64,000 nt of DNA, taken from NCBI RefSeq assembly GCF_000426285.1, contig NZ_AUFB01000018.1, forward strand, positions 1 through 64,000. The letters are read 5' to 3'. The notes beneath the pieces were generated by a model. It was given only the letters and a program-made list of their open reading frames with translations, searched no databases and was not told where the DNA came from. This document shows positions 34,751 through 43,185 of this stretch, piece by piece. A program made the translations under genes and the position numbers. Positions within the stretch are counted from its first letter, which is position 1. Each line of letters opens with the position of its first letter. This DNA is from Rhizobium leucaenae USDA 9039 (lineage in GTDB: Bacteria; Pseudomonadota; Alphaproteobacteria; Rhizobiales; Rhizobiaceae).

Positions 34751-35734
34751 ATGAGGTACGTCAGTCATTCCGTCTTCAAGATTGTGGACGCCGATGCCGA
34801 CGAAATGACGGAGCACTACGCAAGGACATTGTCGCCTGCGAAGGTGGAGCCGCTTCAGAAAGGCTCGTTGATCTCCGTGGAAGACCGGCATTATGCCGTG
34901 GGGCGCTGCAGCGTCTGGAACGGCAGGTGCAATTCCGGAATGAAGGTCACGCTCTCCAGTGGCCCGGACGCATATGCCCTTTACCTTCCGTCATCGGGGA
35001 TTATGGCGATCGACACGGGCCGCAAGCAGCTCGTGTCCGAGCCTTCGATAGGCCTTGTGGGCGACATGTCCCGCTTCGATAGGCTGGTTCTTCATGAAGA
35101 CCGCAGTCACATCGGCATCGCATTTGAAAAGTCCGCCATGATCCGTGAATTGAGCGAATTGCTTGATGCGCCGGCCGCTGGCGACATCGATTTCGCCGAC
35201 ACCGTCGATCTGGCAACGGCGAACGGTTCCCGAATAACGGCACTCGCAAATCTCATTTGGAACTGTCTGGACGTCAGCGACGAACATCAGCCCTCCTCGA
35301 CCTTCGTCGAGCACCTGTTGCAGGCGATGATGATCGCGCTGCTGGAGACCGTCCCGAATAACTATTCCACGCGGCTGGCAAAACCGACCTCTCCTGCAAT
35401 ACCGAAGCGCTTGAAGAGAGCTATCGAATATATGCATGCCAATATTTCGCTTCCGATAAGTATCGCCGACATAGCCGAGGCTGCCGGCACAAGTGTGCGG
35501 GCGCTGCAGACCGCTTTTCAGCAGTTCAAGGGCACCACACCTTTAAATTATTTACGGACAATTCGCCTGGAAGGCGTGCGCAAGACACTCTTGGATCCAG
35601 CCAACTCTGTCTCTGTTGCCGAAGTCGCGCGGAGCTGGGGATTCTCCCATATGGGACGTTTTGCAGCGCTCTATCAGCAATCCTACGGTGAGATGCCATC
35701 CAATGCAGCGAAACTGCGTCGGGGTGGCAAGTAA
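34751..35734 (+). CDS. AraC-family transcriptional regulator
   Basis: A 327-residue regulator. Residues ~1-215 form a cupin-like AraC-binding domain of the kind seen in rhizobial plasmid regulators (VEPLQKGSLISVEDRHYAVGR). The C-terminal ~100 residues are two helix-turn-helices: ISIADIAEAAGTSVRALQTAFQQF and SVAEVARSWGFSHMGRFAALYQQSYGEMPS. ATG at 34751 follows GGGGGAGATT. No divergent or co-oriented target is adjacent; the nearest genes are the XRE regulator and the two importers. Ligand and targets unknown. Confidence 0.88.
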   Translation: MRYVSHSVFKIVDADADEMTEHYARTLSPAKVEPLQKGSLISVEDRHYAVGRCSVWNGRCNSGMKVTLSSGPDAYALYLPSSGIMAIDTGRKQLVSEPSIGLVGDMSRFDRLVLHEDRSHIGIAFEKSAMIRELSELLDAPAAGDIDFADTVDLATANGSRITALANLIWNCLDVSDEHQPSSTFVEHLLQAMMIALLETVPNNYSTRLAKPTSPAIPKRLKRAIEYMHANISLPISIADIAEAAGTSVRALQTAFQQFKGTTPLNYLRTIRLEGVRKTLLDPANSVSVAEVARSWGFSHMGRFAALYQQSYGEMPSNAAKLRRGGK

Positions 35735-36140
35735 GTGCCATCGGCGATATTGCCGCCCCTGTTGTTTCGCCGGCCTCGTATGTTCGCATAACGCAAATAT
35801 TATCCCGAATACGCAGGAAAACGGGATGCAAGATCATGGCATGGCGTAATCCCATTGAAGTTTGGTATCCGCCAAGGCAGTCATAGTCGTGGGACTTGCG
35901 ATCATGACGACAGTAGGTCCCAGAGCAGCCCCCCGCCCATCGACTCCCCAGGTTCGATGGGCGGTCTTTTCGACCACCAACACTTTCGATTGAGCAAGCC
36001 TTCGCCGAAATGGAGTCAACATTTTCAACGTTGTAGGCAGTAAGTGGGAACTCAACAGCGCGGCGCAGCGATCAGTCTTTTTTCCATCAACATTGCTGTG
36101 TCGTTAAACGCGAGGCACTGTCTGCCAGAAAGGGAGAGCC
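35735..36140. other. Non-coding region with an orphan terminator
   Basis: About 405 bases without a credible frame. Its main feature is the strong hairpin with T tract at 35933-35970, 200 bases past the AraC stop. That distance leaves room for a long 3' UTR or a small RNA. Confidence 0.5.
35933..35970 (+). terminator. Rho-independent terminator, possibly of a small RNA
   Basis: CCGCCCATCGA (35933-35943) pairs with TCGATGGGCGG (35954-35964) over a ten-base loop and is followed by TCTTTT. It is one of the best terminators in the window, yet no gene ends nearby except AraC 200 bases before. Confidence 0.8.
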
Positions 36141-36554
36141 GTGTATATGGGGCCGAATAAAAAGGATCCGAGCCCGATAGATATCGAGGTTGGCAGACGC
36201 ATCCGAATGCGACGCCGCATATTGGGCATGAGTCAGACGACGCTCGCAGAAGGGCTGAATGTAACATTTCAGCAAGTCCAGAAATATGAAAAAGGTAAAA
36301 ACCGGGTCGGCGCCAGCCGGCTGCAAAGCGTCGCAGACTGCCTCGACGTGCCGGTTTCGTTTTTCTTTGAGGGAGTCTCCGAGCCGCGCGAAAGCAATGG
36401 GGAGGAAATTTTCGGCGCCGGGAATGACCTGGCCGGTTTCCTCGCCACGGGGGAAGGCATCGAGCTGAACCGCGCATTTGCCAAGATCAAGGACCCGCGG
36501 ACCAGGCTTAAGATCATAGGCTTGGTCAAGTCGCTGGTAGGTTCTTATAGCTGA
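36141..36554 (+). CDS. XRE-family helix-turn-helix regulator
   Basis: A 137-residue protein with an XRE domain at about residues 17-72: VGRRIRMRRRILGMSQTTLAEGLNVTFQQVQKYEKG, then LQSVADCLDVPVSFFFEG. The C-terminal ~55 residues are helical and end in a conserved-looking KIIGLVKSLVGS. Several such small regulators occur per rhizobial genome; PraR, a repressor of quorum sensing and biofilm genes, is a relative of the same build, but orthology is not shown. It starts with GTG (or ATG two codons later) after GGGAGAGCC and ends 15 bases before the convergent ATPase gene. Confidence 0.85.
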   Translation: MYMGPNKKDPSPIDIEVGRRIRMRRRILGMSQTTLAEGLNVTFQQVQKYEKGKNRVGASRLQSVADCLDVPVSFFFEGVSEPRESNGEEIFGAGNDLAGFLATGEGIELNRAFAKIKDPRTRLKIIGLVKSLVGSYS

Positions 36555-36568
36555 CGGCGGATAGCCAA

Positions 36569-37339
36569 TCAGCCCTTGATGGCGTTTAGCATTTCCTCGC
36601 CGGTAATGATCCTTTCGACTTGGGCGATCGTCGTCTTTTTCGGATCTATGTCGTCTGCGACGACCCTTCCGCCGCGCATCACGATAATGCGGTCGACCAC
36701 CTGAAACACATGGTGGATATTATGGGCGATGAAAATGCAGGAATGACCGGTATCGCGCGCTTCGCGAACGAAACGCAGAACCCCCTGCGTTTCGGCAACG
36801 CCGAGGTTGTTGGTAGGTTCGTCCAGGATAATCAGATCGCTATCAAACTGCATGGCGCGGGCGATTGCGACGGCTTGGCGCTCGCCTCCCGATAGCGCGG
36901 CGATCGCAGTCTCCGGCGGAATATCCTTGGTGATGCCGACCCGCTTCAACAGGTCTCGCGCAGACGCATTCATTGCGGATTGATCCAACCGGCCAAAAAA
37001 GCGGCTTCCCTTGATGGGCTCCCGCCCCAAAAAGAGATTTCGGGCGATCGACAACTGCGGGACAAGTGCGGAATCTTGAAAAATCGTTTCAATTCCATTC
37101 GCAATCGCCTCGGCGGTGTTTTTAAGCTCGACTTTTTTTCCTTTGATTATGATCTCCCCGCTCGTCAGCGGTACGGCGCCGGATAACACTTTGATCAAGG
37201 TCGATTTTCCAGCGCCGTTGTCGCCGAGCAGACCCACTACCTCTTGTGTTTTGACAGTTAGGCTGACGTCGCGAAGGGCATGGATGCGGCCGTAGAACTT
37301 GTTGATTTTCTCCATACGAACGAGTTCGTCTTCGGCCAT
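36569..37339 (-). CDS. Sugar ABC importer, single-domain ATPase (FrcA type)
   Basis: A 256-residue ATPase with Walker A GDNGAGKSTL, signature LSGGERQAVAIARA, Walker B LIILDEPTNNLG and switch His in IAHNIHHV. Like FrcA, and unlike RbsA, it has one nucleotide-binding domain. It is the last of three genes: binding protein, permease, ATPase; only three bases separate it from the permease stop. Energises uptake of an unidentified sugar. Confidence 0.9.
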   Translation of the reverse strand: MAEDELVRMEKINKFYGRIHALRDVSLTVKTQEVVGLLGDNGAGKSTLIKVLSGAVPLTSGEIIIKGKKVELKNTAEAIANGIETIFQDSALVPQLSIARNLFLGREPIKGSRFFGRLDQSAMNASARDLLKRVGITKDIPPETAIAALSGGERQAVAIARAMQFDSDLIILDEPTNNLGVAETQGVLRFVREARDTGHSCIFIAHNIHHVFQVVDRIIVMRGGRVVADDIDPKKTTIAQVERIITGEEMLNAIKG

Positions 37340-37342
37340 CGC

Positions 37343-38326
37343 CTACACTCCCGTGCTATGGCGGCGTTCAAGCCATGAGTGAAGCGCCATCATCCCCAGG
37401 ATGATTGCTCCAATGAAAATGTTGTAGGCAAGCCCGGGTACCCCCACCATCACGATACCGTTTCGCATGATGCGCAGAATGAAGATGCCAAGCACAGTTC
37501 CGATGATCGTCCCACGTCCGCCCGTCAGCACCGTTCCGCCAATGACGACCATCGCGATCACCTCAAGCTCGTAACCCGTTCCGCTATTCGGATTTGCCGC
37601 TGAGGTACGGATCGAGCTGATCACCCCGGCAAGCGAGGCCATGGCCGAAGACACCATGAACAAGTAAACCTTAGTTCGGCTGACATTGACGCCGCGAGCA
37701 CGCGCCGCGTTAGGGTTGCCGCCGGAAGCCTGTATCCAATTGCCGAATTTCGTTTGAGTGAGAACAACGTGGGCGGCGAATGCCGCAAGTGCGAACCACA
37801 GCACCGACATGTACATTCGGAAACTGCCGATAAAGAAGCTGCCGGCCAAGACATTGGCAAACCAGTTGTTGCCGGCTGTCCAGGTGTGCTGCGGAAAGCC
37901 ATCGGTGACGTAAAGGGCTGTGCCCCGCACCACCAGCAGCATTCCGAGCGTAACCAGAAAGGACGGGATGTTCAGCTTCGTGACGAACCACCCGTTAACG
38001 AAGCCAATGAACAGGCTGAGTGTCAGTGTGACGAGGAAGGCGGCACCGAGCGGCATCAGATTGCCGTTGAACACCGTCCACATCAAAACAGCGGAAAAGC
38101 CGAACACCGATCCCACGGACAAATCGAATTCGCCGGCAGTCATCAGCAGGGTCATCGCCAACGCGATCAGACCGAGTTCGACAGTAAACGAGAGGGTGTT
38201 GCTGATGTTTGGAAGTGAGAGAAAGTCCGAATTGAATGACCAAAAGATCACAAGCTCAAGGACCAGCAGCACGAGCGGACCGAATTCGGGTTTCGAAACG
38301 AAGCGTTGAACAAGGGAATGTTGCAT
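37343..38326 (-). CDS. Sugar ABC importer, permease (FrcC/RbsC type)
   Basis: A 327-residue inner-membrane permease with eight or more hydrophobic segments. The BPD_transp_2 core is GFVNGWFVTKLNIPSFLVTLGMLLV and VVIGGTVLTGGRGTIIGTVLG. It is separated from the upstream binding-protein gene by a hairpin (38348-38371) that probably sets the ratio of binding protein to membrane parts. Confidence 0.9.
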   Translation of the reverse strand: MQHSLVQRFVSKPEFGPLVLLVLELVIFWSFNSDFLSLPNISNTLSFTVELGLIALAMTLLMTAGEFDLSVGSVFGFSAVLMWTVFNGNLMPLGAAFLVTLTLSLFIGFVNGWFVTKLNIPSFLVTLGMLLVVRGTALYVTDGFPQHTWTAGNNWFANVLAGSFFIGSFRMYMSVLWFALAAFAAHVVLTQTKFGNWIQASGGNPNAARARGVNVSRTKVYLFMVSSAMASLAGVISSIRTSAANPNSGTGYELEVIAMVVIGGTVLTGGRGTIIGTVLGIFILRIMRNGIVMVGVPGLAYNIFIGAIILGMMALHSWLERRHSTGV

Positions 38327-38347
38327 TGATGCTCACCGATTGGGGTG

Positions 38348-38371
38348 GCCACCCGGTTTGAACCGGGTGGC
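38348..38371 (-). terminator. Intercistronic hairpin after the binding-protein gene
   Basis: GCCACCCGGTT and AACCGGGTGGC pair perfectly around TG (effective loop of four). No T tract follows. In this place, between a binding protein and its permease, such stems commonly protect the upstream mRNA or terminate part of transcription. Confidence 0.6.
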
Positions 38372-38397
38372 GCAGCTAGTCACGACTTTCGACGACG

Positions 38398-39342
38398 TTA
38401 TTTGCTCGAGAGAATTTTGTCGTAGATTTCGGCCTTGTCCTTTTCATAGAGAGCGCCGGTGATGATGTTAAAGCCAGGCGGGATTTTGCTGGCCGCCATG
38501 GCTGCCATCGATAGGGCCATATAGCTGGTTGCCTGGGGATCCTGCCATTGAGCGGCATTCACGTAGCCTGTCAGGACTTCCTGCGTCGTATCGGGCGAGT
38601 TGCCCCAGCCGACGACGGGAATTTCGCCCGGCTTTACGCCTACCTGATCAAACACCCGCTTGATGCTTCCGGTTACGAGGTCGCCAAGCCCGATGATTGC
38701 CTTGATCTTCGTGCGATTGGCGGTGAGGTAATCCGACATGCGGGTAATGATTTCAGCCTGGTCCAACGTGGAGTCCGTGATTTCCCAGGTGATGTTCAGC
38801 GGCTTGAAGACGCTGGATATTCCTTCTTCCTCCTGCACGCCGTAGGTCGCGCCGGGAACCTCGACGGGCATCCACACGAAGTCACCGGATTTCACGAGCT
38901 TCTTGTCAACCAGATACTGTGCCCAGTTGTGGCCGAAGGTCTTGTTGTCGCCGCCGACATAGGCGTTGAAGCCTGCCTGCGGATCGGGCGTGTTGAAGTT
39001 GATGATCGGGATCTTGGCAGCGTTGGCTTCCTTGACGACTTGAACCAGGCTGCCCGGGTCCGGGCTGGTGGTCACGATGCCGGCAGCCCCCGCCGAAATC
39101 GCAGCCCTCACGGCCTCCTGTTGCGCGGGAACATCACCGTTGTGGAACGATGTGTTGACCTTGTTACCCGTGTCTTCGGCCCAGAGCTTGGCTCCGGCCA
39201 GGAAATAGGTCCACACGGGATCCGCCGGAGAACCGTGCGATATCCAGTAATAGGTTTTGCCCTGCGCGTAGGCCGTCGAAATGAAGCCCGCCCCTGCGGC
39301 AATGAAGATCGCCGCGAATAAGGTAATAGCTTTCCTTAACAT
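38398..39342 (-). CDS. Sugar ABC importer, periplasmic binding protein (Sec-exported)
   Basis: A 314-residue ribose-type binding protein. Its Sec signal peptide runs from MLRKAITLFAAIFIAAGAG to cleavage after AYA. Ligand-lobe segments include GIVTTSPDPGSLVQVVKEA, NTPDPQAGFNAYVGGDN and AIIGLGDLVTGSIKRV. The start ATG at 39340-39342 follows GGGAGGAGTTTTCG. It is the first gene of the three-gene importer operon; an inverted repeat at 39406-39444 lies upstream. Ligand unknown. Confidence 0.87.
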   Translation of the reverse strand: MLRKAITLFAAIFIAAGAGFISTAYAQGKTYYWISHGSPADPVWTYFLAGAKLWAEDTGNKVNTSFHNGDVPAQQEAVRAAISAGAAGIVTTSPDPGSLVQVVKEANAAKIPIINFNTPDPQAGFNAYVGGDNKTFGHNWAQYLVDKKLVKSGDFVWMPVEVPGATYGVQEEEGISSVFKPLNITWEITDSTLDQAEIITRMSDYLTANRTKIKAIIGLGDLVTGSIKRVFDQVGVKPGEIPVVGWGNSPDTTQEVLTGYVNAAQWQDPQATSYMALSMAAMAASKIPPGFNIITGALYEKDKAEIYDKILSSK

Positions 39343-39405
39343 GCGAAAACTCCTCCCTTTGCCCGGCTGATTGGCCGGACGGTTGATTTGCTGACCTCCC
39401 CAGTC

Positions 39406-39444
39406 AACATCAAAATGCATCGCATCCTGCGCCATCTTGATGTT
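39406..39444. promoter_or_regulatory. Inverted repeat AACATCAA/TTGATGTT before the importer operon
   Basis: Eight-base perfect arms separated by 23 bases, beginning 64 bases before the binding-protein start. The wide spacing fits two half sites of a dimeric regulator rather than a hairpin. No regulator gene is adjacent that clearly matches. Confidence 0.35.
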
Positions 39445-39560
39445 CGAAAGCGAGCCGGAGGTAAAAGGAGTTGTCAAGTAAATCCGCTGTGTAATCCGAG
39501 CTGGCGGCGCAGAATAGAGCATGGAGAATGGCGAGCTCGAAGCAGTACCGACCACGAATG

Positions 39561-39599
39561 ACGATGTCATTACGTGCTTGTAAAGACGATGTCGTTACG
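39561..39599. promoter_or_regulatory. Direct repeats upstream of the toxin-antitoxin genes
   Basis: ACGATGTCATTACG (39561-39574) and ACGATGTCGTTACG (39586-39599) are 13/14 identical and 25 bases apart, about two and a half turns. They end 28 bases before the antitoxin start, the usual site for autorepression by a ribbon-helix-helix antitoxin. Confidence 0.6.
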
Positions 39600-39627
39600 C
39601 TAGGCTTTGCGAAAATAGGAATTTTCC

Positions 39628-39924
39628 ATGCCTATGTCACGCACAAGTAAAAGTCGAGACGCCAGCGTGCCGCTCAATATCCGCATCAAGCCGGTGACCC
39701 GCAATTTGATCGACCGCGCGGCCGAGCTGCTTGGCAAGACGCGCACGGATTTCATGCTAGAGGCTTCGGAGCGCCGCGCCGAGGAGGTGCTGCTCGATCG
39801 CACCATTTTTACGGCAAGCGCCGAACTTTATGCCGAGTATCTTGCCCGGCTCGATGCGCCTGCGCAGCCCAACGAGCGTCTGAAACGTACCATGATCACT
39901 AAAGCGCCGTGGGATGAGGCGTGA
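39628..39924 (+). CDS. DUF1778/TacA-type antitoxin
   Basis: A 98-residue protein with an N-terminal ribbon-helix-helix (VPLNIRIKPVTRNLIDRAAELLGKTRTDFM) and a C-terminal tail that should wrap the toxin. DUF1778 antitoxins pair with GNAT toxins and repress their own promoter. The stop overlaps the toxin GTG by four bases. The paired direct repeats upstream are the expected operator. Confidence 0.9.
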   Translation: MPMSRTSKSRDASVPLNIRIKPVTRNLIDRAAELLGKTRTDFMLEASERRAEEVLLDRTIFTASAELYAEYLARLDAPAQPNERLKRTMITKAPWDEA

Positions 39925-40418
39925 CCCTCAGTGCACCGGCGCCCCTCGCTGACCATCACGAGTTAGCAGAATTTAATTCCGGCCTCCCTCAACTGGATGA
40001 CTGGCTGCGTCGCCGCGCCCGCGCCAATCAGGCAAGTGGCGCGTCGCGCACCTTCGTCGTATGCGAGGGTAACCGCGTTATCGCCTATTATGCGCTCGCG
40101 TCAGGCGCCGTAAAGCAGCCGGAAGCACCTGGCCGCTTCAGACGCAACATGCCTGACCCGATCCCGGTTGCCGTCCTCGGCCGACTTGCTATAGACCAAA
40201 CCTACCAGAAGCGCGGGATAGGCAGGGCGCTGGTGCGCGACGACGCCCTGCGCCTGCTCCATGCCGCGGAAATCATCGGCATCCGCGGCCTGTTAGTGCA
40301 TGCGATTTCCGATGACGCGCGAGCCTTTTATGAGGCAATTGGCTTCGTGCCTTCGCCGCTCGATCCCATGATTCTGATGGCCGGGCTGCATGATCTGAAC
40401 AGTGCGCTGAATTCCTGA
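39921..40418 (+). CDS. GNAT-family toxin (TacT/AtaT type)
   Basis: A 165-residue acetyltransferase. The acetyl-CoA binding motif A is LAIDQTYQKRGIGRALVRDA-like (QKRGIGRAL), preceded by VAVLGRLAI and followed by the C-terminal FYEAIGF with the Tyr used as general acid in the family. TacT toxins acetylate aminoacyl-tRNA and stop translation. It starts with GTG overlapping the antitoxin stop. Substrate tRNA cannot be read from sequence. Confidence 0.88.
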   Translation: MTLSAPAPLADHHELAEFNSGLPQLDDWLRRRARANQASGASRTFVVCEGNRVIAYYALASGAVKQPEAPGRFRRNMPDPIPVAVLGRLAIDQTYQKRGIGRALVRDDALRLLHAAEIIGIRGLLVHAISDDARAFYEAIGFVPSPLDPMILMAGLHDLNSALNS

Positions 40419-40693
40419 CGTCGTTGCGGTTCGAAAGACCATATCGAGAGTGTCGCCGACATCTTAGAGGCCGAGCGGCTTTGAGTGAACGCTGAGCGCG
40501 GGACACCGTGCGGCGGGCGAGGGCGTCTACGCCTTCGTACCAGCCCCCTCATACCCAATCTTTGTTGCAGTCCACCAAGAAGGACAGTCTGCCCCATCCC
40601 CAGGTGTAGCTCGATCGCAGATAGCCTTCCACATAGAGTGCGCGACGTGGCTCGTGAGCGACACATCTTAATCACGCAACACAGGAGCGCATC

Positions 40694-41662
40694 ATGTCGC
40701 AGGCAGAAACAAGACCTCGTACGATTGGTCAGCAAGAGACGAACATGAACCCAAACAACGCTTCACATTCCGGTAAAGCGGGGCCTGAAGAGCTGGTTCC
40801 GTCGCGCTACGCGGTGCGCGTGGGTGACATTGAGGTGCTGGTGGTCAGCGACGGCGTGCTGCCGCTGCCAACCACGATGTTGGCACACAACGCCGACCCA
40901 GCCGTGCGGGCGGCCTGGCTGGACGAGATGTTCCTGCCGCCGGACGCTTTCGACTGGGCGCTGAACGTGGTCTTGGTGCGCAGTGGCGCACAGACCATAC
41001 TCATCGACGCTGGGCTGGGATTGGACCCGAACTTGAACTTGCCGCGCGCCGGGCAGTTGGTCAAACGACTGGAGGCCGCAGGCATCGATCTTGCATCCGT
41101 GACCGACGTGGTGCTGACCCACATGCACATGGACCACATTGGCGCGCTGCTCGTCGATGGAGTGAAGGATCGGCTGCGTCCGGATCTGAAGATCCACGTG
41201 GCGGCGGCCGAGGTCAAATTCTGGGAGTCGCCCGATTTCTCCCGCGTCTTCATGCCGGCGGGTTTCCCGGACGCGCTCAGGGCGGCCGCCAAGCGGTTCA
41301 CGGAAGAGTACCGCAGCCTGCTGCGGCTGTTCGACGACGAGCATGAGGTCGCGCCTGGCGTGGTTGTCCGTCGCACCGGCGGCCACACCCCCGGCCACAG
41401 CGTGATCCGCCTGGCGTCCGGCGGCGATCGGCTGACCTTCGCTGGCGACGCCGTGTTCGCGGTCGGCTTCGATCATCCCGACTGGCATAACGGCTTCGAA
41501 CATGACCCTGAAGAGGCGGCCCGCGTTCGGGTCCGTCTTTTGACGGAGCTGGCGAAAACCGGCGAACAACTCGTCGCCACCCACCTGCCGTTCCCGTCGG
41601 TCGGACGGGTGGCGGTCGACGGCGATCACTTTCGCTGGGTACCGGCGTTCTGGGATTATTGA
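40694..41662 (+). CDS. MBL-fold metallo-hydrolase
   Basis: A 322-residue hydrolase with the two-metal motif THMHMDHIGAL near residue 137, a later His in GGHTPGHSV, the bridging Asp in FAGDAVF and a final His in VATHLPFP. It is of the group that includes AHL lactonases and related esterases, but group-defining residues are not enough to call a quorum-quenching lactonase. Start ATG at 40694 follows CAGGAGCGCATC; an internal ATG at 40745 is possible. The first ~45 residues look disordered and lack a signal peptide. Single gene. Confidence 0.87.
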   Translation: MSQAETRPRTIGQQETNMNPNNASHSGKAGPEELVPSRYAVRVGDIEVLVVSDGVLPLPTTMLAHNADPAVRAAWLDEMFLPPDAFDWALNVVLVRSGAQTILIDAGLGLDPNLNLPRAGQLVKRLEAAGIDLASVTDVVLTHMHMDHIGALLVDGVKDRLRPDLKIHVAAAEVKFWESPDFSRVFMPAGFPDALRAAAKRFTEEYRSLLRLFDDEHEVAPGVVVRRTGGHTPGHSVIRLASGGDRLTFAGDAVFAVGFDHPDWHNGFEHDPEEAARVRVRLLTELAKTGEQLVATHLPFPSVGRVAVDGDHFRWVPAFWDY

Positions 41663-41859
41663 GAGCTTGGCAGGTTAGGGACGAACCAGACGACCCTACG
41701 GGTTTGAACAACTGGTCGATTGCTGCCTTGCACCCTATCGCCCCTCGTCGGCAGAGGCTGCCGTTGCTCTATCGAGCGGATCGCTCATCTCGGCCACGTG
41801 TGGGGCACCGCTCGGGAAAGCGTCATGAGCGGTACGTAGAGTGCAAAGCTATTCCATCA

Positions 41860-41880
41860 GGCCCGGCACAGGGCCGGGCC
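41860..41880 (-). terminator. GC-rich hairpin after the small secreted-protein gene
   Basis: GGCCCGGC and GCCGGGCC pair in an eight-base stem with a five-base loop, 14 bases beyond the stop of the minus-strand gene. No T tract, so termination efficiency is uncertain. Confidence 0.55.
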
Positions 41881-41893
41881 CGATGGAAGACGA

Positions 41894-42136
41894 TCAGCGG
41901 CAGACGCGCTCTCTCGTTACGACTCTGTGGCCGTGGTGCCATCCCTTTTCCACCCTGGTAAAGCAGCGGCGGTTATGATGGCGATAGTACCCGTCGTAGC
42001 GGTCTTGGTAGTGATGGCGATGATGATAATAGGGACCGCCGCCCGTCGTAATTTCTACCGATGCAGCCTGGGATGGGAGACTGGTGGCTGCAAAGGAAGC
42101 AAGGGCGATTGCAGACGCGATCAAGAACTTACGCAT
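41894..42136 (-). CDS. Small secreted His/Arg-rich protein
   Basis: An 80-residue protein starting MRKFLIASAIALASFAATSLPSQA, a clear Sec signal peptide. The mature ~56 residues are rich in His, Tyr and Arg (PYYHHRHHYQDRYDGYYRHH) with two Cys (RRCFTRV and ERVCR) near the ends of a C-terminal motif. The start follows GGAGGAAACTC. Small periplasmic proteins with such tails are common in rhizobia and have no known function; metal binding by the His clusters is a reasonable guess. Confidence 0.75.
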   Translation of the reverse strand: MRKFLIASAIALASFAATSLPSQAASVEITTGGGPYYHHRHHYQDRYDGYYRHHNRRCFTRVEKGWHHGHRVVTRERVCR

Positions 42137-42355
42137 GAGTTTCCTCCGGTTACTTTTACTATCGTACAACGTTGCTTAGCCACGTTGGTTCAAAGATAAC
42201 TCCATGGAAATGAACGATACCTGACGGTAGCGTTAATCGGAGCTTCATCGACGCTGTCCGATGCACCGTCCGCCGATTCTCACGATCTACTCATGTCCCA
42301 AGGCTGATCTCGCCTCGTCCGTTCAAGGGCGTGGCTGTCCAAACAGCCGCCGCAA

Positions 42356-43177
42356 TCACCCACCCTTGACGGCGCCGGCGGTCAGGCCGGCAACGATCTG
42401 CTTCTGCGCAAATATCGTCAGAACCAGCACTGGCAGCGTCACGATCAGTGCCGCCGCGGCAAGCGGCCCCCAGCTCACCTGCTCGAATGACAGCATGTTG
42501 TAGACGGCAACTGGCAGGGTGCGTGTCTCGCGGCTGGCGAGCACGATGCCGAAGACGAAGTTATTCCACGAGAAGATGACCGAGAGGATGAAAGCGACGA
42601 CGATTCCCGGCTTGGCAATCGGTAGGGCCACCAGCCGAAAGATCTGCCATGGCGTTGCGCCGTCGATGGCGGCCGCTTCCTCGAGCTCCATCGGCGTCGT
42701 CTCGAAATAACCGATCATGATCCAGACCACGATTGGGACCGTCACGACCAAATGAATGATGATCTGCGGCCAAAGCGTTCCCAAGAGGTTCAGCCACTGG
42801 AAGAGCAGAAACAGCGGAATGAGGAAGGAAAGGCCGGGCGTCATTCGTGCAATCATGATGACGACCGCCGACTTCTCCGCCTTGAGTCGCGCAATGCCGT
42901 AGCCAGCGGGAACGCCGATCAGCAGCGCAAGCAATGTCGCGGATCCGGTCACCAGAATGGAGTTCCAGAAATAGAGGAAGAAGTTGTTCTCCTCGAAAAC
43001 CTTGACGTAGTTCGACCAGGCAAAGCGCTCTGGAATGAAGATCGGCGGATAGGCGCCGTTGTCGATCTCGTATTTCAACGAGAGCGAGATCATCCAGAGG
43101 AAGAACAGGACGACTGGCGAAACCATCACCAGCGCCACAAAGAGGAGACCGATCCGGTCGAGCGTTTTGCGTTTCAT
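42356..43177 (-). CDS. CUT1 sugar ABC importer, permease 2 (MalG type)
   Basis: A 273-residue permease with six membrane segments and the EAA loop EEAAAIDGATPWQIFRLVALPIA near residue 185. It is the last gene of the operon that begins with the DapA-family gene at 47059, nine bases after the partner permease. An ATPase gene of the MalK/UgpC type does not follow: the next 200 bases are non-coding. Confidence 0.9.
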   Translation of the reverse strand: MKRKTLDRIGLLFVALVMVSPVVLFFLWMISLSLKYEIDNGAYPPIFIPERFAWSNYVKVFEENNFFLYFWNSILVTGSATLLALLIGVPAGYGIARLKAEKSAVVIMIARMTPGLSFLIPLFLLFQWLNLLGTLWPQIIIHLVVTVPIVVWIMIGYFETTPMELEEAAAIDGATPWQIFRLVALPIAKPGIVVAFILSVIFSWNNFVFGIVLASRETRTLPVAVYNMLSFEQVSWGPLAAAALIVTLPVLVLTIFAQKQIVAGLTAGAVKGG

Positions 43178-43185
43178 CGAAGTGT

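Noticed and set aside
35834..36055. 73-codon minus-strand frame across the orphan terminator
   Set aside because: Covers the hairpin and has no ribosome site or recognisable domain.
40694..41662. Calling the MBL hydrolase a quorum-quenching AHL lactonase
   Set aside because: The metal motif alone does not separate lactonases from other MBL hydrolases, and no quorum genes are nearby.
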